NCBI GenBank assembly: GCA_900312665.1
Contig: ONZQ02000002.1
Span: forward strand, 1,336,459-1,400,458
DNA: 64,000 nucleotides
Reading direction: 5' to 3'
Source: Cephalotrichum gorgonifer
Taxonomy: Eukaryota > Ascomycota > Sordariomycetes > Microascales > Microascaceae
The notes below the pieces were generated by a model. That model saw nothing but the letters and a program-made list of their open reading frames with translations. It was not told where the DNA came from and searched no databases. The position numbers were made by a program, and so were the translations under genes. The stretch's first letter is position 1, and each line of letters opens with the position of its first letter. Shown piece after piece: positions 21,589 through 34,268 of this stretch.

Positions 21589-22241
21589 TGTCGAATCGGG
21601 ATGGTGGGAGGATGAGGGTGAGGATTAATTACAAGTACATGGTCGAGGTGAGGTGGATGAAGTCATTGGTACATGTAGCCATCGTTAGGTGCTGGTGAAG
21701 AAACAGCGGGGCGGGAACGAGTTTTGGGCCGACGACAGCCCGGCGAAACCGCTTTTTCGCTTCCAGCTTTCCCGCACGCAAAACCTACAACCACCACAAC
21801 ATACTGGAAATAAATACTAGGATGAGAACGCCCACTGAGGACACTCGGCGGGATTCGATTTTATCTTCATCATCGTCTTCTCTATGTGGCATTATTAAGA
21901 CCCTAGCTGGGACGCTACATTCGGGATGCGCCTGAGGTGAGACTTCCGAGTGTAAGACCATCGAGCTTCGTATTTGGCTTAGCATCCTCATCACCATCAC
22001 CAGGGATAGTGTCTTTTCTCTCACTCCTACCCCCCCCCCCCCCCCCCAACTCTCACTTTTAAACAGCAGAATGTCGAGCTGTGAAGGAGGAACAAGCCAA
22101 CCTTGGAGAAATAATGATACCACCCAAACGACAATCTCCGTGCGGAGGTGTGCAAGGAGTCACTCATCGCCCCCGGCCGAGGGTGCTTGCTTCATCCCAA
22201 CATCGCCAACGACATGTTCCTCGCCGACGAACAACATCAGT
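21589..22241. other. intergenic with a C18 run
   Basis: Upstream of the LYR gene and of the first 5S gene. An uninterrupted C run spans 22030-22047 and a TACAAGTA word lies at 21630. No gene is seen. Confidence 0.5.
22030..22047. repeat. C18 homopolymer
   Basis: Longest C run in the window, about 195 bp upstream of the first 5S rRNA gene. A likely spot for assembly length errors. Confidence 0.9.
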
Positions 22242-22360
22242 ACATACGACCATAGCTCGCGGAAAACTGAGGGTCCCGTCCGCTCCCCTATACATAAACC
22301 GCGAAGCGCTAGACTAGTAGTTGGGTCGGTGACGACCAGCGAATCCCTGGTGTTGTATGT
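22242..22360 (+). rRNA. 5S ribosomal RNA, copy 1
   Basis: A full-length 119-nt fungal 5S rRNA starting ACATACGACCATAG and ending TGTTGTATGT, so the 5' and 3' ends pair as helix I. The internal pol III control region is present (GTAGTTGGGTCGGTGACG), followed by CCAGCGAATCCCTGG. A T-rich terminator follows directly. Helix II pairs positions 15-21 with 58-65 around a bulged A; here pair 19-60 is C-G. Dispersed single 5S genes are usual in filamentous ascomycetes. This one lies 443 bp upstream of the NACHT-ankyrin start codon on the same strand. Confidence 0.96.
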
Positions 22361-22802
22361 TTTTATTTCTCATTTTTTGGTTGTCTTTTTAAGCACGTCC
22401 TTGTCTGTAGACGATTCTCCGCCCTATATCAAAATGTACCTGTTCCTCGTGCAGTGGCTAGCAGCTGAGCCCCGATACTTCAACCACAAGGCTATGGACA
22501 CATTTCCCCGCTTTCGCTCATGTCCCATACAATCCTACCGCGAGATGAATCTTCAAGGTGTTTTCCACCGAGTGATGAAGGGTTGCATTTCTCCAACAAG
22601 TTCCCTTCTACCAAACTGCTGCCATTTAGGCTGCGGGTAACCCTCCCAGTTCGATCTGTTCCATTCGTTCAACCGGCACTAGCGGCGGTAGCCACTCCGC
22701 GCGTCGGGCCCCACACACTCCGGGACCGACCCCGTCTTTTCGGAAGACGATTCCGGGCACCACACCCGTCATACACATAGCGCTTCTCCCGAGTCTCTGG
22801 CC

Positions 22803-25800
22803 ATGGAGACAGCGAAAGCTGTTGTCCAGGCCGGAAGGCTGAAGCCATATCTCCGTCTGAGCAGAGCCATTAGTGAGTATGGCCAGGTCCTCGACGAGAT
22901 CGACTCGGGAAACCGCATCGTCTTCAAGAACATCCAAGCACGTTCGAGGCCGACGGAAGCGCACGAAGTTACTCGCCTGGCAGAACGCCTCAACCGCGAT
23001 GGATCGCGCTTGCATCGGACCTGGAAACCTTATGCCACACGCCTGCTGAGCTTCCTCGAGCAGATCCGCACCTTTGCTAAGGCTGGGGATGTTCTTGTCG
23101 GAGGATCGCAGAACATGATTGCCTGCGGCGTCTGGGCTACCGTTCGCGTCTGCTTGGAGGTTCGTCCACCTATTATCATCCACATCCACGAGTAGATTCA
23201 CTACCCTACGTAACTCTTTACAATGTGTATAATGTCGTCCTCCGCCCCAACTCACTAATATTTTTTATCCCAAGGTCGTCATAGGGCACCTGGCCTTGTT
23301 TGAGCGACTCTCCAGGCTTTGGATGACGCTGGGCAGACTCTCCACGATTTACGACGACATCGTCGCGTTGTACCCGGCTGCTCGGGATCTGCAGGACCTC
23401 ATGTGCGAGTACCTAATCGTGGTGGTGGAGCTGTGCAAGCGCGTCACCATCTTCACTTCGAGGCGCACAATCTTCCAGCTCACGTCCCAGTTGACGTCGT
23501 CGGTGGAAGGCGAGCTCCGAGATTTCGAAGCAAGTCTCAAGGCCTGGGGGGTGCTCATAGAACAGAAGGTGAACTTCCTACGGGCAAAGTCGCAGCAGGA
23601 GTCCGCCGGGACTCTGGCCAGGATCGCCAACAAACTCTCCTCCGCCAGCGGCAGGATCGAGAAGATGCACAATGCTGAGCGCCGTATGGAGTTGTTCAGG
23701 AGACTCTCGCGCCATCAGGACCAATTCGAGCTCGAATGGCGGCGCCTTCGGAGGAAAGGGACTGCGGCCTGGATATTCGAGGATGAGAATTACCTCGGAT
23801 GGAGACGCAGCGCCGGGTCTTCTCATCTCTGCATTCACGGCACGCTGGGAAGTGGTAAGTCCGTGTTGATGGCCAACATCGTCGCCGTACTGCACTCCGA
23901 ACATCCTTGCGGCGATATAAAACGCGGCTCGGAGGACATCTCGTCATCCTCGCCGATGGGTTTCATCGTGGCCTCCTTCTTCACTCCCGGCGGCCATCGA
24001 CCCGGGTCGATAGACGACGCTGTAATCCTAGGAAGCTTGGCATTCCAACTTATACGTGGCTGCGGCGAGTCCGTAATGCAATCGACCCTCGGCACAGATT
24101 CCGAAATCGATGCTGCTAGATTTTGGTCCAACATCAACGGTTACTTGCCAGGAGAGGGTCAAGTCTTTGTGATACTCGATGGTCTCGAAGAGCTCCAGCC
24201 AGAGGTCTCGGGGCACGTTCTAGAAACCCTGCGTCGAGCCTCTCTGTCGTGCAACCGACTACACATCTGTGCCTCGTGCCAGACGAGCTCGCCGTTTAAA
24301 GCCATGCTTCGAGAGTATGGCTTCGATACTTCTGTATCCATGACCAATAACGCGAAGGACAAAGAGATTGAAGAGTTTATTGAGTCCGAGATCGAGCGGC
24401 GCAGCAAACTCTGTGATATGTCGACAGTGCTGGCAGAAGCGGTCAAGGACGCCTTGACGGTTGGGGCGCAGGGGATGTACCTCTGGGCGGCGCTCCAACT
24501 CGAGCGCGTGCTGCCCCAGTACAGGATGGCGGTCCTGACCGACTCAGACGTTCGGAATATCCTTGCAGACCTTCCTGTGGACCTGAACGCGGCGTTTCAA
24601 AAGGCACTGGAATCCATCTATAATCCGAAGTATGGGGGCAGAATCTTCCAGGTCGTCGCAGCCGCCGAGAGGCCCCTGACAACAAGAGAGCTGAGAGTCG
24701 CTCTCAATGTTCGCCCCGGAGTGCCTTCGTGGGACGGGTCCACGATGGTCTGGGACCCTGTCTCAGTTGTTGTTGGATGCGGAGGGGGCCTGTTGGAGAT
24801 TGATGAGGAATACCAGACGGTGCACTTTATTCACCATAGCGCTCTTGCTTATTTGCTTCACGGAGAAGATGATGGCCCAGGGCCGCACAGATTGTGTTTC
24901 GGTCTCCCGGAAGCCAGCCAGCTCATGGCTTCCATCTCCGTGGCGTATCTCCACTTCCCCATGCACAACCAGCAACTCGTTCTGAGGCAGCGAGAAGGGC
25001 TGAAGCCAAAGAATGTCGTCATAAAGGTCACGGAAATCGCCGCTTCTCAGGGACGCGTGGGAAAGATCCTCACCCATCTCAGGCAACGCCATGAGGCTCA
25101 GCTCCAGGAGCGAGACTTTGACATATCGAGAGTACTTGACGGCATTTCTAGCACATCTACCAGGAACGATGAGAGCAACTCTGAGGCCCTCATCCTCCTC
25201 GACTATGTCCAAGAATACTGGCTACAACATACTAGGGACGTAGTTTCGGATTCGGTAGGAACGCAAACGCTTCTTCACGAACTCTTCAGGTCTACGGCCC
25301 CACATGTGCCGAAGCCATGGACAGATGGAGATTGGAAGGACGCCTTGAAATGGGCATGGGAGAATGACCATACGGCGCTTCTCCAGTATGCTTCTCTCAA
25401 GACGTGGCAACCCCCGGTTTCACAGTACATCTCTAGGCTTCCGAAGGCCGAACTGATCAAGCGATACTACAAAAAGATGACAGGGCGTTCTTTTTCGACT
25501 ATTCTTGTCAGTTACGCCCTCACCGCGTATCTCTCCGAGACAGCAGCAGGCTTGGATTGGTGGTTAACTCATGCCCCTCTGGAATGGAGGGACCTCTGCG
25601 ACCACACCATCTTCTCCTCGCCCTTGAAGGAAATTGGACGGGAGCCCGACCTGGAGATAATCAAGCGCTTCCTGCAAGCTGGTGCGGACCCAGAAACGCC
25701 GCTGTGGCTTCCAGCAGGCCCTCCCATCCTCGACTATTTTGTTGCGCGCCAGCCGCCTGGTATCGAGCGATTATCGGCAGTCCGATACCTGCTGGAGCTG

Positions 25801-26496
25801 GGAGCGCCGTCGATGTCTGCCCCCGCGAGTTGGATCCTCGGCCAAAGCGCCCTAGGGAACGCCATCGTCGAAGGGGACTTTGATCTTGTACACCTTCTTA
25901 TCGCCGCAGGCGTGCTTGCGCCTGACCTACAGGTCGTTGTCAACACCGACGGACAGCATGCTGAGGAACTCGCCCGTCAAAATGGCCGGATTTCTCTTTT
26001 CAAAGCGACAGTGGAAACATGTACCAAGTCGTTTACGACTGATACCCCCACAACACATTTCGAACGGTATTACCGCGACGTGGCACTTGGTGATGACCGG
26101 GTATCGCAGTCTTTTCTCCAGTCTCTCGGGCCTGTGGTCTTGGGGCGGCTTTTGTACGTGAAGCTTGACGCAAGTATCAGTGTTTCCGAGCTACAAAACA
26201 TCATTAACGCGGGGGGCGACCCGGGCCCGTCGATCGCGAAGGCCATGGTCTGTTCGATGCCGGAGGTTGTAGCGAGTATCATCGCCAACGGGGTCGCCTT
26301 AGAACAGCCAGCCAAAGCAGACTGTAGAGGAAAGTGGGGATTTGCGCCGAAGGGGTACACGCCCAAGGAGGTCTTCGACCTTCTCGAGAACGGGCGGCGG
26401 AATGCAATTTTATCGGCTCTGAGTGAGCAAGGCGTTCCGGACATAGTAGTCGATGTCAGGGAGACAGACTACATGTATACTCCGCCGCCCAGCTAG
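22803..26496 (+). CDS. NACHT-ankyrin STAND protein (NLR-like)
   Basis: Signal-transduction ATPase of the fungal NLR-like group, whose studied members control heterokaryon incompatibility and regulated cell death. The model is 1,192 residues: exons 22803-23159 and 23275-26496, with a 115-bp intron whose ACTAAT branch lies close to the CAAG acceptor. Residues about 40-260 form a helical N-terminal domain (GLxVWxxxRVCLE-like core, then IYDDIVALYPAARDLQDLMCEYL) resembling fungal DUF7708. Walker A is HGTLGSGKS at about 306 and Walker B is VILDGLEEL at about 418. Winged-helix-like and bridging regions follow. From about 905 there are ankyrin-like repeats (IIKRFLQAGADPETPLW, VRYLLELGAP, VHLLIAAGVL). 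No frame damage is seen. Both 5S rRNA genes flank it. The activating ligand is unknown. Confidence 0.87.
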
Positions 26497-26682
26497 TTGA
26501 GATCAGAACGCCTCAGACTACGCGAGGGGGAAGATAGCCTTCACAATGACGACGGGGTGAAACGACGATGTTCTGGTCTCCGCGCCCTGCTTGGGCTCTT
26601 ATGCTATTCTCTTGGAACCAACCCCCCCCAAGGGCCCCGAGATTTCGAGCATTGATATTGTCAACTCCAAACTCTAATCAGC

Positions 26683-26801
26683 ACATACGACCATAGCTCG
26701 TGGAAAACTGAGGGTCCCGTCCGCTCCCCTATACATAAACCACGAAGCGCTAGACTAGTAGTTGGGTCGGTGACGACCAGCGAATCCCTGGTGTTGTATG
26801 T
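26683..26801 (+). rRNA. 5S ribosomal RNA, copy 2
   Basis: A 119-nt 5S rRNA in the same orientation as copy 1, 4.4 kb away. It differs from copy 1 at only two positions, 19 (C to T, base 26701) and 60 (G to A, base 26742), which pair with each other in helix II, so the helix is kept. A T-rich stretch follows for pol III termination. Outside the gene the flanks match copy 1 only in a short ATCAGY just upstream. It sits between the convergent NACHT and HET genes. Confidence 0.96.
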
Positions 26802-27102
26802 CTTCCTTTTTGTCCATTTTTAGGTTTTGGTAGTATAGATTGCTTTGCATCGTCTAACAGCCGACGATGGGGGATCGATACCCCGGGGCAAGTTCGTTTA
26901 AACAGCCTCGAAATAGACGTTGCCAGAGTATGATGGCCCAAAGTTTACTGGAAGGCGGTGACCTTATCAAACTAGTTTGCTTGCTTATAAGCGCTGTGGA
27001 TCAGGTAAATGGCCAGGAACAGGTATATATATATATATAGCTCCACTTGAATGCTCGCAGATATTCGAGTTTGTTATAGTATTACAACCAATTCCGATGT
27101 GG
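26802..27102. other. intergenic with TA repeat
   Basis: 3' flank of the second 5S gene up to the HET gene stop. An alternating TA microsatellite lies near 27025-27040. Confidence 0.5.
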
Positions 27103-29447
27103 TCAAACTAATATAACCTCCTGCTCGTCGGTGCGATAGTTCTGGTCCAATACTTCCACGAGCCACCTTTGCCTAACGTCCGACTTGCCGATAACCCTCA
27201 CCAATCCCACCCTTTCATACACGTCCCCAGGAGGTGCCTGACTATTCCTCTTCAAAGCTAGAAAATAATCCACCCCCTCCTTGCCAACACGCTCGACCTG
27301 GCTATCGCAAACGTGGAGGAGGAAGATCTTGGCCTGGTAGCAGCCTTGATCCTTCTTCGCCCTGTTCCACGGAAACGTATCAAGGCCGTACTCGAAATCA
27401 GGATTCAATCCGACTCGGATGGTACCGCCCCACAGCGGCAAGCCACGGTCCTCGAATGTGCACCGGTCGGGGATCGGCGTGCCATCTGTGGACTTCGTCA
27501 TGTCCTGGCTCTCGATGAGATGCTTTAGCCTTCCCCTGCTGCGGATCTTGAGGTCGGCATAGCAGACTCGCCTCATGGATACCTCGTAAAGCCTAGTCCG
27601 TAGTCGTATGGATGCAGACTGTAGGCTTCCAGTCGGGTCTTTTCCTCTCGGTTGGCACTCGATAGCCGTCACTCTGTCCAGGAACGTCCGCAGATGTGCC
27701 GACTCTGCCAATTCGGCAAATGTGACGCCCCCGGTCGCCTTGACACTGGCCCAGGACCATGACGGTGCCCTCCATTCAGCAGGGCGCCTAGAGCTAGACT
27801 GAGTGTGCACGTCCCATAACAGATCCCGAGCAAGCGTATGGCGCCAGAGGCCCGCGAGATACTCGCCCCCTGCCAGCAGGGAGATGTCCTTCGCGCAGCC
27901 GGATAGGGCCGGTAGCTTATCGCTTTCATAGCTGAGTTCCAGTTTAGAGTACTCAGATACGACCTTGTGCCAGTGGATGGCCGCCTCCAGGTCCCCAAAT
28001 CGCCCTTGGCCCGGATTCATCTGGGCAAACAAGGGCGCAGAGTACGCTTGCTTATCCCTGGCCGTAGGGTATGTCTTCGCCGTCTCGATTCTGTGCAGGG
28101 CTGCGCTGCCGCGGCCACATTCGCAGCCCCTTCCCTGGCGGCATATGAGTTGAAGTTCACTCCGGGTGCAGTATAGGAGACGCCTGGAAAGCATTCTCTC
28201 CTGGTAGACCCAGCCACGCGAGAGCAAGGGGAGTTCCGCGCTGATGTTCAACTTGTCAGGCGACGAAGCGGCGCTATCTCGAAGTCCGATTATAACGTCT
28301 AGGCCCTCTTCTTCTCTCCGTATCCGGTGGCATATGTCGGGCTTGCCGCTCTTCGAGAAACACCCTCCTCGAAAGTCGGGTGAAGATACGGCCGCGATTG
28401 TGACATACGCGCCGCCGTATACATTTGCCATCTTGGAGGACTCCAGCTCCCAGTCCTCTGTCGAGTCCTGGATGATGCACAGCGAATCAATCCAGAGGTA
28501 CTCGAGCCCCAGTGCCTTGACTATTACCGCAGCGTCTCTAAACGTAGGTGGTAACGAGTCCCAGGGTACAAAGTCCAGGTGCTGGGCGAGGTTGGACTCG
28601 AGGGTCGTAAGCGGCATTTTCTCCTTGCCCCAACAGTGTGAGAGGCAGGCATACGTTCCAACCTCGCCAGTTTTCAGCGCCAGCTGTATTCCTTCCACTC
28701 CTCCCCGTTGGATGGGTCGAAGATGGAGTACTCTGGTCGGGAGCTCCACTTCCCGTCCTGTGCCGCAAAGCTCGTGGGAGCCCTCGCATTGCTCGACCCA
28801 TTGTCGTGCCCAATTCAGCGATATCTCTGACGAGGTATCCCCGATGAGAGGGTTGGAGCTTAACATTCCCATCATGGACGGATTGTCCACTGCGGATCAC
28901 TTCTCAGCTGGCCCTGCTCCAGGGAACACAAAGTAGCTGACCCAGGGGGGTTACTAAATCTAAGATACCACTCACCAGTATTAGGGCAAAAGAGCTCTAG
29001 GGTGGCAACGCTCTCGTCACCTGGATTTCGAAGCTCCAAGTTGAACGCGTAACTCAGCCATTTGAGTCGAATAGTGGATGCGTCCAGCTCAGGGCGGGCA
29101 GCGAAATAAGCCACCAGGCTCTCAAGGAAGAAACCGCAAGACCCGCAGCCAGCTTCGGCAGAGACCTTCAGATCCTGCAACTCGAAAGGCTTTCGGTTGA
29201 CCGCCCCCTTTCCGCTGCGTGACCCTGCGGCCTTTTTCAGTTCGAATAGCTCTCGCTTCTTCTCCCTGATGCCTTCCCGCGTGTGCAGCCGGGCCGATCG
29301 AGTAACCTGCCACTTCTCCCAGGCATCGCAGTCCAGCTTGCAGTTTTGCGTTCCTAAACTTTGGAAAAGATCCACGCGGGCCGTTGGTTCTTGTCCAGAC
29401 GACCCAGGCGACCTGGGTCGTGTGATGGTGTCGTTCAAAGTCGACAT
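27103..29447 (-). CDS. HET-domain (heterokaryon incompatibility) protein
   Basis: HET-domain protein; this fungal TIR-like domain triggers incompatibility-type cell death when activated. The 752-residue model has exons 29447-28976 and 28889-27103 with an 86-bp GTGAGT...CGCAG intron; two nearer AGs give immediate stops. The N-terminal 200 residues carry Cys motifs (CGSCGFF) and have no domain I can name. The HET block runs from about 233: YACLSHCWGK, FRDAAVIVKALGLEYLWIDSLCIIQD, MANVYGGAYVTIAAVSS, GWVYQERMLSRRLLY. The C-terminal region is divergent, with WRAPSWSWASV, the usual HET-protein motif. Convergent with the NACHT gene, with a 5S gene between them; same strand as the AAA ATPase. Confidence 0.93.
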
Positions 29448-29880
29448 GCCAACGACTGAAGAGCTCTATGATATGAGGCGAGGGAAATAAATAATGAAAG
29501 CCGAGGAGATTTGTTTTCGGGATCGAGACTTCTGCAGGTCGACTTGATTCGGAATCTCCGAATTACAATGGCACCAGTGTTTACGCGCAGTCTGAAGCCA
29601 CCATAATTTCATCTGTGTTGTGGGAACAAGGGAGAAAGGATTGTGTATGAGCCAGGTTGGGCTCCTACGGTTTCGGGACAGTCAAGCCCAAGAAGAGGTC
29701 TTTTAAGGCAGTGCTGTAGTATTTTCGGCATTGCGATTTCCAAACTGGTGACTCAAGTAGATGTACTTTAACTAACATGGAAATTTGGGTTGTAATGGGG
29801 GTATTGGTTACGGTTGATCCTTTCTATGGAAGAGCAGAAGGGAGGCATCGCCAATTGGGAGAGAGAAACTCTGCCTCAAG
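29448..29880. other. intergenic, HET 5' / AAA 3'
   Basis: A 433-bp gap between two minus-strand genes. Nothing recognisable. Confidence 0.5.
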
Positions 29881-32800
29881 CTACCTCCCTGACTGCGCCT
29901 TCTTCCAACTCAAGAACTGCTGAAACTCCTCCATCTCACTGACAGGGGCGGCACCGCCGGCTACCCCGTTACTAGGCCGTTCTTCGGTCGAAGAAGTGGC
30001 GGCGCCCTTTTTCTCCGTACGACTCTTTCCCTGCTTCTCGCCCTCACTCTGGACTTCGTCGCTATCGCTATCATCGGAGTCCGAGTCTTCATCGCTGCTG
30101 GAGCTGGAGTCCCGGGGTGCCTGAGAGGGTGTCCGGCTTCCGTAGCCCCGCCGGCTCGGCGTATTACCCCGTGGCACCGCCATGTGCCTGGACGTCGGAA
30201 CGGCCATGAACGTGTCGTCACGCCATCCTTCCCGCTTCGCGGCGTCCGTGTCCGTCGATCCCAGCGTCATGATCAGGTAATCGTCGAACTTCCTGGCACC
30301 GTCCGCCACCGTCTCGAACTGTGCCTTCCCCAGGACGGGCTTCGGGTCATTCTCTGCCCTAGTCAGTCCCTCGTGTTCGACGAGGGCTATGGCCGTTTGG
30401 AACGCGTTGCGGATTTGCCTTGAAGATATTGCAAGGTTAGTTTTGGCATGCCAGGAACCAAGAAGAGAAAAGGAAGTCCGCTAGAAGAAGAAAATCCTTA
30501 CCTTCCGTTCCAGGTATCGTAATTCTGCTTCTCGAGATCTTTAAAGTGCCTCCTGGCGAACTTGAGGATCTCCTTTTCTTTAATCTTGAACCGGTAGCTG
30601 CAGTTCCGTTCCTGCTCGGCCTTGGCCCGCTTGATGAACTTCTCGTACAGCTTACAGGTCACGTCGAGGGTCAGCGCCGGGTAGAACAACGCCATCTGGA
30701 TCCTAGACTTAAAAGCCGGGTCGATAGCCCCCACGCGGTTCGTCGTGAGGAACAGGATGCCGGCGTAGTACTCCAGGCTCCGAAGGAAGACGCTCGTTAC
30801 GGCGTTGTGGCGCAGGTCGCTCTTCGTGCGCTTAGCGAGGAATACGTCGGCCTCGTCCAGGAGCAGCACGCAGCCCCACTTGTGCGCGAGCTGGAAGTTA
30901 TACTGTAGATGGGACTCGACCTCAGCCGCCGTCTCGCCAATGTCGCCGCAGGTGATGGGGTAGAGGGGCCTCCGTGTGTTGTCGGAGACGCACTCGGCCG
31001 TGGATGTCTTGCCTACGCCGGGCGGGCCGTGCAGCAGTATCACCAGCCCGCTTCCTTTGCCCTTGACCAGGTCTAGCCCTGTTCCTATGCTTGTGTTGGA
31101 GCTGGCGGAGGCGGGATGTGAGGTTTTGGCCTTCTCGTGGGTCTGGACCAATGCCTGGACTGTGGTTTTGTGGTTGTCTGGGAGGACGAGGTCGCTGAAG
31201 CTGTTGTCGAATATGACCTCGTAGAGGTCTTCCGTCCGTATCGTGATCCATTGCCTGGATCGGAGAACAAAGGCGTGAACGTAGGGACGCATCAGCATCA
31301 GATCTTCTTCTTTGAAATCCTCCTTCCCTAGTGGCCCCATCATCCTGCCCTTCATTCTGACGAACGACTCGGTGTCCATATCGTCGAGCTCCAAGTCCTT
31401 AAAGACGATGTCGCTTCCACAGCAGCCCTCGTATACAGAGTTGTGTTTGCACCAGAGCGAATCATGGGTCTCTCTCCCATCACTTTTGCTGAATTCGTCC
31501 GCTGAGATTGAGGTTTTGAGCCGCCATTCTGGCTTTGCCTTGAGTGCGAGGGTCATGTCGACGATAACTTGCGCATCGATGTCGTGAGACGGCTCGTCCA
31601 GCGTCACCCCCCTGGCGACTTTGTGACGGAAGGGCTCGCATGTGATCTCCATGAAGCTCCTGCCGCCCTTGAGAAATCTATCCCGCAACTTTGAGGCGCT
31701 CGGGTCGAGGCGCAACGGGTAGGCGGGCAATGACGATATCGGAACGCTTCCGTGGAACTTTCTGAAGGTGAATTTCTCTAGTTTCGGGATGTAGGATGAT
31801 CCATCCGTCCCTATGCTGAAACAATCGACCACAAGGCCGTCGGGAAAAGTCTTGTTCTTGTCTTCCTCCAAAATCTTGGTTGAGAGGAGTTCGCGGCCGC
31901 CGGCCACGTTGACAACCATGTATGCATGGTCTTTATTGGATTGGGTTACAATGATGTCGCCCCTGTCAAAGAGATGCCACAGATCTGCATACTCGATCTC
32001 GGCGGCAGTCCCGTCTCTGATTCTTCGCCGGAGGTCAAAGGTAGGCTTGAGGTCAACGTCGAGGAAGTTGATGAGGAGATTCAGATCCCGCAAAATGTCC
32101 TTTTCGTTGAAGTCTCGTTGACCTGGTTTCAGAGTCCTGAACACACCTTTTCCGGAAGTAGCAGCCTCGGAGTTTGATCCCAGGTCCTGGGAGCTCTCCT
32201 CCCTAATCTTAGCCTTGAGTTCCTCTACGCTCTTCCTAATGGCGGCATCGTGCTTGACGAAAAACTTAAAAGGTCGCAAGAATGTGGCTGCAGAATAAAC
32301 CTTTTTTTCCTCCACCTTGTCTATCCTTCCGTAAGCTAGGATAGAGTTGCCGGTAAGCTTCTGCAAATGGGACATGAGCGGACGAGATCTGACCCTCAAC
32401 CTCTCGGGAGTGCCATATTGGACTTCTTTTGGCTGGTGGCCCTCAGGAATTCCATCGTTTGGCAGCTCAAGGTCTCCGGCTCCGGCCCGGGCTCCCGATG
32501 TTACTTCGGAGGTGATTTGCAGAGACCTAGGGACAAAGGCATCGGATAGCAGCACTTCCAGCGCGGGCTGTTGTTCCACGGGTGATACTATGGACTGATG
32601 GGTGTGTTGGAAATCGTTCCTGCTAGATCTTCGGAGCTCGTGCTTATGAATGGGATACTTAGTCTTCTGCACACCGAGGCTAGTCAAGTCCCCATCAAGG
32701 CCGTGCACGTGGTTCTTCAGCTCCAGCAGTTCCTTCTCGAGATCGTCGATGCGTATAGTTGTGAAGGCATGGTGGAGGGCGGCCTGGTTGGATCGCATTT

Positions 32801-33161
32801 TCAAGTTTCCCAGTTGCCTTTCTTTATCCAACAATCTCTTTCCAAAGCCGGCATAGTGAGAGTATTGAAGCGTATCTTCAAGTTCCTGGGGGTCATCTTC
32901 AACGTGTTCCATTTTGGCGTTGACGTCGACCGAGCGATTCGGAGAAGTGGAAGAAGCGTTGGCAACATCGATCTGATCCCCGCCGTCCCCCTCAGGCTTC
33001 TTGATTTTCGTTTGGTCTGCATCTTCCAAAACGAGAGCTGCCTCCTCCTTGCCGGGCTGCCCATGGCGGGACATATCCTCCACATGCAGTGATGGGGGCG
33101 CTTTTTGAGACATCACGACTTGGGTAACGCCAGATAATGTTATAAGAGACTGTTCGGTCAT
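29881..33161 (-). CDS. AAA-family ATPase with DUF7025-like N-terminal region
   Basis: Large fungal AAA protein of the widely multiplied DUF7025-AAA group; cellular role unknown. The 1,065-residue model has exons 33161-30502 and 30418-29881, with an 83-bp GTAAGG...TTCAAG intron; phases close. The first 200 residues are acidic with a coiled coil (LDKERQLGNLKMRSNQ, LEKELLELKNHV). The middle part has the DUF7025-type DLWHLFDRGDIIV and CFSIGTDGSSY motifs. The AAA core has Walker A GPPGVGKTS at about 712, Walker B VLLLDEADVFL at about 766, sensor TTNR and an SRIQMALFY arginine-finger region. A lid helix (KQNYDTWNGRQIRNAF) spans the splice junction. The C-terminal tail is Ser/Asp/Glu-rich and ends SEMEEFQQFLSWKKAQSGR. 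Its presence beside NLR and HET genes is notable but no functional link is shown. Confidence 0.9.
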
Positions 33162-34268
33162 TCTGTCCGCAAATATGCCGATTGATCAGGAGTATTGAAC
33201 CAGAACGAGGAGGAGTAAGGAGGTGGAGGGGGAGGAAGAGAGTAGAGGTTGGCCATGGGGATTTTGAGATGTTAGTTATCAAGAAGAGACTCCCTCCTGC
33301 ACATGTACTGAATGAGATTGGACTGTTTACTCGCAGCAGAGAGACCCAGAAAGCGGCAGGAAGGGGCAGCTTGTGAGGACTCGAGCACTACTTTCCGTCT
33401 CCAATACCAGGTATGGATGCAAGTGTACGTATACATACAAGAGCAGGTATTGCCTTGTATTATGAAACCATATCTATCCCCGCACAAAATACTCACCATG
33501 TACTACCTTGGATAGGCGCCGTGTTCGTGCTGTTCATGCATGTTATATGCAAGTTACGGGTAATATAAGCATGGGTATTATCTCGTCAGGTTTCCAGTCA
33601 CACGCAGGCCCTCAATGCACATCATTGGTGCTCCGGGACACCTTCCCGCTGGCCTGATGTGACTGTGGCTGTGACTCTGCATCCTTTCAGTTGCAATAAG
33701 CGCCGACTCATGCAGCTTATATGCTTGTACTTGCATTGCCTACCCATGTATGCCTCCTCGTTTGACTGCCATCCATTTTATTCCGTCGCGTTGTGTTGGG
33801 CGTTGGTTGTGTTGCGTATGTTACATTTTGAATCGATCTTGTCTTTTCTGCCTGGAGCGGATGTTCGTGTTCATACTTTCCTCCCGAATTGTTATTATTA
33901 CTTCCCTTTAAGCAATCATTCTGATCATGCAAGACTACGAGAGAGACATTTTCTTGCTCTCCCGCGATCGACATCCCCCAAACGAGGCCGCAGTATTCGT
34001 CGAAAACCATGTCTCCCTTCCTGGCCAACCGCTCCCTTTGTTTAGCGAGCGGGCAAGTGGGTTTGTCTCTCTCAGCGAGGCTAGCCGACACCGAGAGGAA
34101 AGGTATATATATACACATCCTGTTCGCTCTCCCTGATCTCCCGGTCGGAGTTAAGTAGGGGCTATAGACTAGTATGGCCTGGCCTGGGCTGGTCTGATTT
34201 GAATTTCTGGCGCAAGCCTAGCGTTGTGGAAAGAAGTGGACGCCGAGAAGGAGCAGCTGTTCGAGCTT
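33162..34268. promoter_or_regulatory. divergent region, AAA ATPase / DUF7708-type gene
   Basis: About 1.1 kb between divergent genes. A possible 5' exon of the next gene lies at 33927-34102: ATG frame, donor GTATAT, in phase with an AAG acceptor at 34216. This is weaker than the called start. No other gene is seen. Confidence 0.4.

Noticed and set aside
22242..26801. idea that the NACHT gene plus 5S RNA is a duplicated or transposed unit with 5S target repeats
   Set aside because: Beyond the 5S genes the flanks share only about six bases, and 5S genes are normally dispersed in such fungi.
27967..28936. plus-strand frames of up to 230 codons opposite the HET gene
   Set aside because: Antisense shadows; the minus strand has the HET motifs.
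33927..34136. 70-codon frame as a separate small gene
   Set aside because: No recognisable features; at best an extra 5' exon of the DUF7708-type gene through a weak AAG acceptor.
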